Shown piece by piece: positions 25,349 to 32,538 of a stretch of DNA of 64,000 bases. Source of the DNA: CADEED01 sp035765415 (GTDB taxonomy: Bacteria > Pseudomonadota > Gammaproteobacteria > Steroidobacterales > Steroidobacteraceae). The notes below the pieces were generated by a model, which did not search any database, was not told the DNA's origin, and saw only the letters and a program-made list of their open reading frames with translations. The first letter of the stretch is position 1, and each line of letters starts with the position of its first letter. Position numbers and translations under genes: made by a program. The stretch is taken from positions 15,701 through 79,700 of the forward strand of contig DASTXR010000047.1 of the NCBI GenBank assembly GCA_035765415.1. Reading direction: 5' to 3'.

Positions 25349-26247
25349 CGCCCGAACCGCTGCACGACCTGACGCGGGAACTCAATCGACGGCAGGAACC
25401 GTACGCGCTGATTACCGTCGTGCGCGCCGTCGCGCCCACGTCGGCCTACCTGGGTGCACAAGCCATTGTTCTGAAGGACGGCACACTGCATGGCTGGATA
25501 GGCGGCGGTTGCGCTAAGGACGTCGTCATCGGCGCGGCGCGGCAGGTGATCGCCAACGGCACACCCAGACTCGTGCGTATCTCGAACGATCGACTGCAGT
25601 CCGACTCGGACGTGGAGCAGCACTCCATGTCCTGCGCAAGCAACGGCACCATCGAGTTGTTCATTCAGCCTTACGGCCCGCAGAACTCAATCTGCGTGCT
25701 CGGCGACACGCCCGCAGCCGAAGAAGCGCGCTTCCTGGCCGAGCGACTGCGAATCCGGCTCGTCGATTCGCCCGACTCCGCGCCGATCGTGCTGGTCGCA
25801 ACGCAAGGACAGGGTGATGAAGATGCGCTCGAGCGCGCACTGCGCAGTCGCGCCGATCATGTCCTGATGATCGCGAGTCGCCGCAAGGCGGACCGGCTCC
25901 GGGAAATCATGCGGACGCGCGGCGTGAGCCAGGAGCAGATCGATCGCCTCGTGGCGCCCGTCGGTCCCGATGCGGGCGCCAAAACGCCGCAGGAGATCGC
26001 CCTGGTTTCCATCGTCGGCGTGATGGCGCACCAGCGCGGCCGCGCCGAACGATCGGCTGGCGCGCAAGCGGTCGCGGAAGCAGGAAAGAAATTCATCAAT
26101 CCCGTCTGCGGCATGGCCGTCGACATCGCGACCGCGAAACACGTCGAAACGCTGAACGGCGTCGACTATTATTTCTGCTGCGACGGTTGTCTCACCACGT
26201 TCCGGCAAGACCCCGCGAAATATACGCTCGACGCGCCGCGCACCTGA
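25345..26247 (+). CDS. coxF: CoxF/XdhC-type maturation factor fused to a YHS domain
   Basis: 300 residues in three parts: an XdhC/CoxI N-terminal domain (about 1-110; GWIGGGCAKDVV with C56 and a conserved cysteine at 97), an XdhC Rossmann domain (115-240) and a YHS metal-binding domain (248-296) with C255, C278, C279 and C282. XdhC proteins bind and sulfurate the molybdenum cofactor before insertion into the apoenzyme. The added YHS module is a small metal-binding domain found in copper-handling proteins; copper delivery to the Mo-S-Cu site is an inviting inference. Last gene of the cox unit. Confidence 0.88.
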   Translation: MTPEPLHDLTRELNRRQEPYALITVVRAVAPTSAYLGAQAIVLKDGTLHGWIGGGCAKDVVIGAARQVIANGTPRLVRISNDRLQSDSDVEQHSMSCASNGTIELFIQPYGPQNSICVLGDTPAAEEARFLAERLRIRLVDSPDSAPIVLVATQGQGDEDALERALRSRADHVLMIASRRKADRLREIMRTRGVSQEQIDRLVAPVGPDAGAKTPQEIALVSIVGVMAHQRGRAERSAGAQAVAEAGKKFINPVCGMAVDIATAKHVETLNGVDYYFCCDGCLTTFRQDPAKYTLDAPRT

Positions 26248-26336
26248 CCACGGTCGAACTACTCTCGCCGGCCCGCGCGCACCGCGCTGGCGGCTGCCTC
26301 GCATGAGTCCCCCTCGAGGCCGCCGCCTTGCCCATG

Positions 26337-27086
26337 CTAGAAGTTCGCCTGCGCGGTGCAGATGGAGTCCGCGTCGCCGCTGAAAACGAAGTTGGACACG
26401 TTGCCGTTTTCGTCGGTCGCCGTGATCGTGTACTTGAAGTTGTAGTAGCCGTGGCCTTCGACCTCATCGACCAGGTGCACACTGCCAAGGACTTCACCGG
26501 TACTGATGCGAAAGATCGAACTGTCCAGTGTCAGATCGAATGTTGCAGGAACGCCCAGGCATCCGTTCCAGATGATTCCTTGATACAGCGCATTGGCATG
26601 CGGAATGTCGCTCCAGGTGTCGCCCGGCGCAGGAACCGGCAATCCGTAGGGCGGCGCCGCCGGAGTGGGAATGGAAACATCCGCAGCAGCGCTTACGATC
26701 TTGAACGTCGCCCAAGGCTCCTGGAACGCGCCCAGACTGTCGACGCCCGCGCCTGCGACCACGACGTTGCGCATTTCCTTGAGGATGATATTCAGGCGCA
26801 GGTGTGGCGCGTACGTGCCGACACTGCCGGGGCCGTCGAAGTGATTCAAGCCGGTCGGACATCCCACGCGGGTATGGCCGGTCGCTCGTGCGCACAATCG
26901 GTCCACCAGGCCGCCGTACCTGACTTCGACGGTCCTCGGCGCTCGCCGGTCCGAAGGGTTCAGAAACCCCGCTGGCCTCGTTGTGCCTGTCAGGGGAAAG
27001 TTAGTCGCGCCGGCGGGCCCCGCGTGGGCCGAAATGCCCGAGAACACGGCGGCCGCCAGCACGAGAATGTTGTTCCACTTGTTCAT
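26337..27086 (-). CDS. Secreted protein of unknown function
   Basis: 249 residues with a clear Sec signal peptide (about 1-22, ending SAHA). The mature part is Gly/Pro-rich, predicted mainly beta, with four cysteines (in RLCARA, VGCPTG, NGCLG and SICTA) that could form disulfides. No family recognised. The ATG at 27086 has GAGGAG upstream inside an 82-bp leader that recurs at 29006-29087. Its neighbour on the other side is an ECF sigma factor reading away, so control by that sigma is plausible. Convergent with coxF across 89 bases without a clear terminator. Confidence 0.7.
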   Translation of the reverse strand: MNKWNNILVLAAAVFSGISAHAGPAGATNFPLTGTTRPAGFLNPSDRRAPRTVEVRYGGLVDRLCARATGHTRVGCPTGLNHFDGPGSVGTYAPHLRLNIILKEMRNVVVAGAGVDSLGAFQEPWATFKIVSAAADVSIPTPAAPPYGLPVPAPGDTWSDIPHANALYQGIIWNGCLGVPATFDLTLDSSIFRISTGEVLGSVHLVDEVEGHGYYNFKYTITATDENGNVSNFVFSGDADSICTAQANF

Positions 27087-27088
27087 GA

Positions 27089-27170
27089 GAGCTCCTCGTT
27101 GTTTGAGATGCCCGCGATGTTTTTTTCGCGGGTTATCGAATCAAACGACGACGGCCCGTCGATCCCTCAC
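27089..27170 (-). repeat. 82-bp duplicated leader, copy A, upstream of secreted-protein gene
   Basis: Identical at 78 of 82 positions to bases 29006-29087 in the same orientation. On the minus strand it ends with GAGGAGCTC, which serves as ribosome site for the gene starting at 27086. It contains a hairpin, CCCGCG (27111-27116) with CGCGGG (27127-27132) around a T-rich loop. One difference falls in the loop next to the stem, shortening the stem by one pair compared with copy B. Probably a promoter plus 5' UTR. Confidence 0.85.
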
Positions 27171-27618
27171 CGGCTCCGGGGCGCGCAGCGGATAGTGCGG
27201 AGAAGTTAGGCATGGCTCGATGCCGGCGTGCGGGCACCTAGGGGCGACGAGCGGCACGGAACCCAAGCCCCCGCAGTCCGCGCACGACCGACATGTCTGA
27301 GTGCGCGTGCAGCATTTCATGCCGGGTAAGAGTTGCCCCGGCAATTGCGTTGTTGCTGTAGTTCGTCCGGTAGTTTTCCTCAGATTCAACGAGCACCTCG
27401 GCACGACACATCGCCGTGCTGAAGACACCGCCTTATCTTCGTCATATGCCGCGGCACTGACTACCCGAATCAAAGTCCTTGCTACGTAACCTGCGCGCGG
27501 TCTCGAGCATTGCCAGAAAGCTGCGAGGTGCGTGAAACCAATATTTCCTCCGGGACATGGCTGATTCGCGGACACGGAATCGTCCGCCCTATTTTTCTTC
27601 CTTGCCCAGGGAGCGCAT
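27171..27618. other. Intergenic region upstream of the ECF sigma gene
   Basis: About 450 bases without a credible gene; frames here are short, lack ribosome sites and resemble nothing known. It contains a hairpin GCCGGG/CCCGGC near 27320-27342. Just before the sigma gene is the stretch TGATTCG...GGAATCG (27562-27582), which shares short words with the duplicated leader (TTTGATTCGATA and GGAATCGAC). This may be the sigma factor's own promoter, but the match is too short to be sure. Confidence 0.4.
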
Positions 27619-28272
27619 ATGGCCGAGGGAAGAACTGCAGGCAAGATGCCCGCAGGCGTGCGATACGCCGACGATGACGAACTGATGGATCGTTACCAGC
27701 ATCACCACGATAGCGGTGCGCTGGAAGAGTTGTTTCTGAGGCACAAAGACATACTGCTGCGATACATCACGCGCCTCATCCGGGATGCACCGGCGGCGGA
27801 AGATGCATTTCAGATGTCCTGGCTCAAGGTGATCGAAGTAGCGCGCAAGCGCTCGTATGTTCCCCGCCCGGATGCGGCATTCCGCACCTGGCTTTGCACA
27901 CTGGCGCGTAATCATGTGATCGACGAGCATCGGCGCAAGCTGAAATTCAGGCAATTCATCGCCGTACCGGAGATGACCGGGCTCGGCGAGCAGCGTGCAA
28001 CCCGTGATGGTGTTTTCGATATCACCGACCCTGCGGATGAGGCAGTTCAGCGCGACCTCAACGTACGAATCAGCACTGCCGTGCATTTGCTGCCGTCTGC
28101 GCAACGTGACGTCATCACGTTGTGGGCAGCAGGCGTCGGTCCGCAGGAAATTGCCAGGATCCAGGGAGTTCCCCGGCAAACGGTGTTCAGCCGGAAAAAG
28201 AACGCGCTGGCCAAGCTGAGGACCAGCGTTCTGACGGTCGCCCCGCTGTCGCGATCACAGTGGCGCTGCTGA
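27619..28272 (+). CDS. ECF-like RNA polymerase sigma factor
   Basis: 217 residues. Region 2 spans about 28-100 (LEELFLRHKDILLRYITRLI, DAFQMSWLKVIEVA, then FRTWLCTLARNHVIDEHRR, the DNA-melting part). Region 4 spans about 150-200 (LPSAQRDVITLWAAGVGPQEIARIQGVPRQTVFSRKKNALAKL). GGGAG precedes the ATG. No anti-sigma factor adjoins it. It is flanked by two secreted-protein genes whose upstream regions share an 82-bp duplicated leader, which makes those genes the first candidates for its regulon. Convergent with the downstream gene across a strong hairpin. Confidence 0.9.
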   Translation: MAEGRTAGKMPAGVRYADDDELMDRYQHHHDSGALEELFLRHKDILLRYITRLIRDAPAAEDAFQMSWLKVIEVARKRSYVPRPDAAFRTWLCTLARNHVIDEHRRKLKFRQFIAVPEMTGLGEQRATRDGVFDITDPADEAVQRDLNVRISTAVHLLPSAQRDVITLWAAGVGPQEIARIQGVPRQTVFSRKKNALAKLRTSVLTVAPLSRSQWRC

Positions 28273-28281
28273 GAGTGAAAG

Positions 28282-28315
28282 GTGCCCGCGCGAGCTGCGT
28301 CCCTCGCGCGGGCAC
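28282..28315. terminator. Strong hairpin between convergent genes, probable bidirectional terminator
   Basis: Perfect 13-bp inverted repeat GTGCCCGCGCGAG (28282-28294) and CTCGCGCGGGCAC (28303-28315), 8-base loop, sitting between the convergent sigma and secreted-protein genes. There is no long T tract on either side, so intrinsic termination may be weak, but position and stability favour a 3'-end structure. Confidence 0.6.
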
Positions 28316-28326
28316 AAGAGTTGGCC

Positions 28327-28926
28327 TTATTGAGTTTGTGTAGTGGCCTGGCCGACTCCCATGGGGCTGTCCAGCTCTTTGCCTGAATCGTCCCGCGGGC
28401 GGGGAATTTCTCTGTTCGCGTCCAACGCCTCGTCGGCAGTTGCGAATTGACACTGGCCGACACGATTGAACGTTGCGTTACCGAATTCAATCGTCAAACC
28501 AGCGCGACCGTCTTCTATCCACTCGTGCCAGTGGCCGGCGCCCAGATTACGCGGGGTTGCAGTGACGATTTCCCACTGCATCCCGTCATGTCCCACATCG
28601 GGCTTGCCGGGCGGAAACTGGAAGTCGCCGTGCATGAAGATCTGGTCGCCTTCCTGAGTGGCACGACCGTTCCAGTCCGGGAAGCTGACGGACACCCACA
28701 CGTACCGCTGATGTGTGCCGGCCACAACAGTCCGGAAAAAGCAGATCCTCTGCGTGGCCCACTGGACCTGCTGAGGGGAATTGTCCTGCCAGAACGTGAT
28801 AGTCCACATGTTGCCGCCCGTGACGAGATCGGGCAGGTGCGGGGGCACTGCGTTGGCGCTCATCGAAGCGAGCAGCGTCGCGCAAGCGAGAGGTGCGGAG
28901 CGAAGCAATGTCTTCCGTAACTTCAT
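28327..28926 (-). CDS. Secreted protein of unknown function, second sigma-neighbour
   Basis: 199 residues with a signal peptide (about 1-25, ending SANA) and a mature domain rich in Trp and aromatic residues (MWTITFWQDN, YVWVSVSFPDWNGRA, HWHEWIEDGRAG), suggesting a beta-sandwich. Two cysteines are far apart. No family recognised. The ATG at 28926 has AAGGAG ahead of it; an ATG at 28971 would add 15 residues before the signal and is less likely. The duplicated 82-bp leader (copy B) lies 80 bases upstream on the same strand. No sequence similarity to the other secreted protein is apparent. Confidence 0.68.
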   Translation of the reverse strand: MKLRKTLLRSAPLACATLLASMSANAVPPHLPDLVTGGNMWTITFWQDNSPQQVQWATQRICFFRTVVAGTHQRYVWVSVSFPDWNGRATQEGDQIFMHGDFQFPPGKPDVGHDGMQWEIVTATPRNLGAGHWHEWIEDGRAGLTIEFGNATFNRVGQCQFATADEALDANREIPRPRDDSGKELDSPMGVGQATTQTQ

Positions 28927-29005
28927 GATCGAACTCCTTGTGTGATATGAGGTGCGCTGATACCCACTCATTGCACGAACGAGACGGCCGCGGTGGTCTG
29001 TATGG

Positions 29006-29087
29006 GAGCTCCTCGTTGTTTGAGATGCCCGCGATGTTTTTGTCGCGGGCTATCGAATCAAACGACGACGGCGCGTCGATTCCTCAC
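29006..29087 (-). repeat. 82-bp duplicated leader, copy B, upstream of secreted-protein gene
   Basis: Second copy of the leader at 27089-27170, with four substitutions. Its hairpin is one pair longer: CCCGCGA (29028-29034) with TCGCGGG (29043-29049). Although the GAGGAGCTC ribosome site is kept, no start codon follows directly; the next gene begins 80 bases downstream with its own site. The copy is therefore either an upstream promoter/UTR or the remnant of a duplicated gene whose coding part was replaced. Confidence 0.85.
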
Positions 29088-29103
29088 GGGGGGACGTGGA
29101 AAA

Positions 29104-29147
29104 TGAAAATGGGGGTCGACCGAGACGGCGCCCCCATTTCATTTTTT
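29104..29147. terminator. Hairpin terminator downstream of tRNA-Arg
   Basis: ATGGGGG (29109-29115) pairs with CCCCCAT (29131-29137), extended by A/T-rich arms; T runs follow on the plus strand (29141-29147), and TTTTCATTTT follows on the minus strand. It lies just past the encoded CCA of the minus-strand tRNA and would end its transcript. Confidence 0.65.
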
Positions 29148-29152
29148 TCATA

Positions 29153-29229
29153 TGGCGCGCCCGGACGGATTCGAACCGCCGACCACCTGGTTCGAAGCCA
29201 GGTGCTCTATCCAGCTGAGCTACGGGCGC
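29153..29229 (-). tRNA. tRNA-Arg (anticodon TCG)
   Basis: Minus-strand cloverleaf of 77 bases. The acceptor stem GCGCCCG pairs perfectly with CGGGCGC, the D-arm is GCTCAGCTGGATAGAGC, and the anticodon arm is CCTGG-CTTCGAA-CCAGG with anticodon TCG. The T-arm GGCGGTTCGAATCCGTC is followed by discriminator G and an encoded CCA. It reads CGA codons by standard pairing. Confidence 0.97.
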
Positions 29230-29311
29230 GTGGGCGGGCATTGTAGCCGCACAAACCCTGCCTGGTGTTTTTCCTTGGCGCGGAACGATTTTCTCGGCAG
29301 GATGCGCGCCG

Positions 29312-30061
29312 ATGTCAAAAAAGTTCTATGTCGTATGGCGCGGCGCAAACACGGGTGTCTTCCATGACTGGCCCACGACGCTTGCGCTGGTCGCCGGTTT
29401 TTCCGGCGCGCAGTACAAGGCGTTCCCAACTCTGGCCGAAGCAGAAGCTGCGTTTCGCCGTGGCGCTCCCGCACCTGCCCCTGCCGCCCCGGCAGGCGGC
29501 AAGTCGCGTATCGCGCGCACAGACCACGCAGAGGCCGTCGCCGCATCGGACACGGTCATCTTCTGCGATGGCGCCTGCGATCCGAACCCGGGGAAAGCCG
29601 GCTCAGGGATGGCGGTTTACCGGGGCGGCGAGCTCGCGAGTCTCTGGTATGGCGCATACAACCCCGCCGGAACCAACAACACCGCGGAACTGAATGCGCT
29701 GCTTCAGGCGTTGATGCTCGCCAGGGCGGAGATCCACGCGGGAAAAACCGTGCAGGTGCGCAGCGATTCTTCGTATGGACTGAACGCCGTGACGAAATGG
29801 GCTGCCGGGTGGAAGAAGCGAGGCTGGCGCAAGGCGGAAGGCGAGATCAAGAACCTGGAAGTCATCCAGGAACTTCATGCGCTGTATCTGGAGATCGAGA
29901 GCGACGTGAAACTCCAGCACGTGAGTGCGCACGTGGGAATCGAAGGCAACGAGCTAGCGGATCGAATGGCGATGCTCGCGGTCGAACGTCGCGAGGTCCA
30001 ATGGCGCAGATACGAGGAAACGCTGGATGTCGGCAAGCTGCTGAAAATGCGTTCGGGCTGA
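29312..30061 (+). CDS. rnhA: Two-domain ribonuclease HI with N-terminal hybrid-binding (viroplasmin) domain
   Basis: 249-residue enzyme that cuts the RNA strand of RNA-DNA hybrids. Residues 1-50 (KKFYVVWRGANTGVFHDW) are the caulimovirus-viroplasmin-type hybrid-binding domain known from eukaryotic RNase H1, an Ala/Pro linker covers 50-65, and the catalytic domain runs from 80 to 225. The catalytic carboxylates D86, E126, D152 and D217 are all present. Two-domain forms are less common in proteobacteria than the short RnhA, and another RNase HI may exist elsewhere in the genome. It follows the divergent tRNA gene. Confidence 0.94.
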   Translation: MSKKFYVVWRGANTGVFHDWPTTLALVAGFSGAQYKAFPTLAEAEAAFRRGAPAPAPAAPAGGKSRIARTDHAEAVAASDTVIFCDGACDPNPGKAGSGMAVYRGGELASLWYGAYNPAGTNNTAELNALLQALMLARAEIHAGKTVQVRSDSSYGLNAVTKWAAGWKKRGWRKAEGEIKNLEVIQELHALYLEIESDVKLQHVSAHVGIEGNELADRMAMLAVERREVQWRRYEETLDVGKLLKMRSG

Positions 30062-30072
30062 GAGGCCGGTGG

Positions 30073-31254
30073 TCATTGCGTGCTTCGCAACGGCCGGAAA
30101 AATTCGCGAATATCCGCCACGAGCGCCTCCGGCTGCTCCATGGCTGCGAAATGGCCGCCTTTCCCGAATTCTGTCCATCGCTGCACGTTGAAAAAGCGCT
30201 CCGCCCAGACGCGCGGCGGATGGGACAGATCCTTCGGGAAAATCGCAAACCCCGCGGGCACGTCATGCGACCCGAGTTTTTGTTTGACCACTTCGGCGAT
30301 CCAGCGCGGCGGCCCGGCGTTCAGCACATCGAAGTACGGCATGAACGCGCGGCCGATGCTGCCGGTGACCCAGTACACCATCGCATTGGTGAGCATTTCG
30401 TCCCGGGTATAACACGCGTCGAGATCGCCATCGCAGTCGCTCCAGCGCTGAAACTTTTCGGTCAGCCACGCCGCGAGGCCGATCGGTGAATCATTGAGCC
30501 CGTCGGCCAGTGTCTGCGGCTTGCGGCCCTGGATCAGGGCGTATGCGCCCTGTTCCTGCTGGAATCGCTGGATGTGCTCGACGTACTCACGTTCCACGGG
30601 CTGCAGATCATCCGGCGTCTTCAACGAATGCCAGAACGGTACGTCGGTGAGGTGAATGCCGATCACGGACTTCGCATGGCTGCGCGCAACGTGTTCGGTG
30701 ATCGTGCTGCCCCAGTCGCCGCCATGCGCGCCGTAGCGCTCGTAGCCCAGCACGTCGGTCATGAGCTGGTGCCAGGTGTCATGTACGCGGAACAGCCCAC
30801 CCGAGTGGCGCAGCTCCCGTGAAAATGCGCACCACGGCAGGCTGGGCACGATGACGTCGAATGCATCGTCGTCGCTTCCGCCATGCGCGGACGGATCGGT
30901 CAGCATCGGGATGATCTTCAGGAAGCGCGTGAACGAGTCGGGAAATCCATGGGTGAGCAGCAGCGGAATCGGCTGGGCGCCTTTCCCGCGCTCGTGAATG
31001 AAATGGATGTCCGCGCCGTTGATCGCGGCACGGAAGTGCGCGAAGCGATTCAGCTTCGATTCTTCGGACCGCCAGTCATACCCGCTGCGCCAGTACGCGA
31101 GCAGGTCGCGTAGATAGACCGGGCTCGCGCCGGCATCCCATCCCGGCGGACCCTGCAGGGGCGGCATTCGCGTGGCCGCGAGGCGCACGGCGAGATCGGC
31201 GAGGATCGGCTCGCCGACGCTGATCTCAAACGGCCTTGCCCGCGCGAAATCCAT
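30073..31254 (-). CDS. Epoxide hydrolase-like alpha/beta hydrolase (paralogue 1)
   Basis: 393 residues: an epoxide-hydrolase N-terminal (EHN) domain (about 1-100, FEISVGEPILADLAVRL and YWRSGYDWR) followed by an alpha/beta hydrolase core. HGFPDS forms the oxyanion-hole region, GAHGGDWGS carries the nucleophilic aspartate and FGKGGHFAAME the catalytic histidine. This set is typical of microsomal-type epoxide hydrolases. The ATG at 31254 overlaps the end of the upstream paralogue by 29 bases; a TTG at 31290 is an alternative. The substrate is unknown. Confidence 0.88.
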   Translation of the reverse strand: MDFARARPFEISVGEPILADLAVRLAATRMPPLQGPPGWDAGASPVYLRDLLAYWRSGYDWRSEESKLNRFAHFRAAINGADIHFIHERGKGAQPIPLLLTHGFPDSFTRFLKIIPMLTDPSAHGGSDDDAFDVIVPSLPWCAFSRELRHSGGLFRVHDTWHQLMTDVLGYERYGAHGGDWGSTITEHVARSHAKSVIGIHLTDVPFWHSLKTPDDLQPVEREYVEHIQRFQQEQGAYALIQGRKPQTLADGLNDSPIGLAAWLTEKFQRWSDCDGDLDACYTRDEMLTNAMVYWVTGSIGRAFMPYFDVLNAGPPRWIAEVVKQKLGSHDVPAGFAIFPKDLSHPPRVWAERFFNVQRWTEFGKGGHFAAMEQPEALVADIREFFRPLRSTQ

Positions 31255-32428
31255 GATGTGCCCGTTGACTGAGTGGCTCGGCGAGTGCAACCACGAACCC
31301 TTTGAGGTCCGCCGCGAACTCCGCGGGCCTTTCCCAGGCGCCGAAGTGTCCGCCGTCCGGCATCTCGGTCCACCTCACCACGTTGAGCGTTCGCTCGGCG
31401 AGCCGGCGCGGCAGGATGCCGGCCAGGTCGCGCGGAAACAGCGCGAGCCCCACCGGGCAATCCACGTGATCGTCCTTGCCCAGCGACGGCCGCCGCGTTT
31501 CGGCGAGGTACCCGTAGATGGACGACTGGATGGTCTGCGTGGCCCAGTAGATAGTGATGTTGGTCAGCATCTCGTCCTTGCTGAAACTCTGCTCGAGATG
31601 GCGCGGCGAATCGCACCAGGAATGAAAGCGATCGACGATCCACGAAGCGAGGCCGGCCGGCGAATCGTTGAGGCTCGCAGCCAGTGCGCGCGGCTGCGAC
31701 ATGTGCACGGCCGCGTAGGCGCCATCCTCCATGAACCTGCGGTTGGCCGCGGCGACGTACTTCTGCTCGATATCGGTGAGCGTGCCGCCATGTTCGCGCC
31801 AGCCGATGTCGGTGAGATGGATACCCATCACCGAAGCGGGAAACTGGATCGCAATGCTTTGCGCGATGGCGCTGCCGCCGTCGCCGCCGGACACGATGAA
31901 TTGCTCATAACCCAGCACCTCGGTCATCAGGCGGTGCAGGAGCCGCGCGGAAGCCTTGATCGACGGCACATCGCCCGGCGGCCCGATCTGCCCGGTGAAT
32001 GCAAACCCGGGCAACGACGGCACGACCACGTCGCAGGTGAGGTCGTCCGCGTAGTCGTCTTCCGCGCCAACGAGCAGCGGAATCGCTACCCGATAACGCA
32101 GAAACGAGTCCGGCCAGCCGTGCAGCAACAGCACGGGAACCGAACGCGCGCTCAATCCCGTCTCGTGAATGTAGTGCACGCGCGCGTCGTCGATGTCCGC
32201 CACGAAATGCGCGAGTTGATTGAGCTCGCGTTCATGCCGGCGCCAGTCGTACCCGTCGCGCCAGTAGTCGAGCAGCGCATCGAGGTAGTCAGGGTCACTG
32301 CCACCCTCCCACCCTGCGCGCTCGAGCACGCGTGTTCGTCGCGTGCGAGAGAGGCGCATCCGCAAATCGTCCAGCACCTGGTCGGGAATGCCGATGCGAA
32401 ACGGCTGTGTCGACGGCAGCGTGGCCAT
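31226..32428 (-). CDS. Epoxide hydrolase-like alpha/beta hydrolase (paralogue 2)
   Basis: 400 residues with the same EHN plus alpha/beta hydrolase layout as its downstream neighbour: FRIGIPDQVLDDLRMRL, YWRDGYDWRRHE, HGWPDS, the nucleophile region VSGGDGGSA and the histidine region DGGHFGAWERP. The two proteins align over their whole length but differ in the lid region, so this is an old tandem duplication with probable divergence of substrate. GDWGS versus GDGGS near the nucleophile is one visible difference. First gene of the pair. Confidence 0.88.
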   Translation of the reverse strand: MATLPSTQPFRIGIPDQVLDDLRMRLSRTRRTRVLERAGWEGGSDPDYLDALLDYWRDGYDWRRHERELNQLAHFVADIDDARVHYIHETGLSARSVPVLLLHGWPDSFLRYRVAIPLLVGAEDDYADDLTCDVVVPSLPGFAFTGQIGPPGDVPSIKASARLLHRLMTEVLGYEQFIVSGGDGGSAIAQSIAIQFPASVMGIHLTDIGWREHGGTLTDIEQKYVAAANRRFMEDGAYAAVHMSQPRALAASLNDSPAGLASWIVDRFHSWCDSPRHLEQSFSKDEMLTNITIYWATQTIQSSIYGYLAETRRPSLGKDDHVDCPVGLALFPRDLAGILPRRLAERTLNVVRWTEMPDGGHFGAWERPAEFAADLKGFVVALAEPLSQRAHHGFRAGKAV

Positions 32429-32538
32429 GCGAACAGCCTACTCGCAGAGGTGGTCATCCTTCTGGCTCACCTGCCGTCGTTCGAGTCTGACGGATGTCGC
32501 GCATCGTCACCGATGAGCGACGGGTTTTGCTGCGCCGC

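Noticed and set aside
27141..27644. 167-codon minus-strand frame covering the sigma upstream region
   Set aside because: No ribosome site or similarity; overlaps the duplicated leader and the sigma start.
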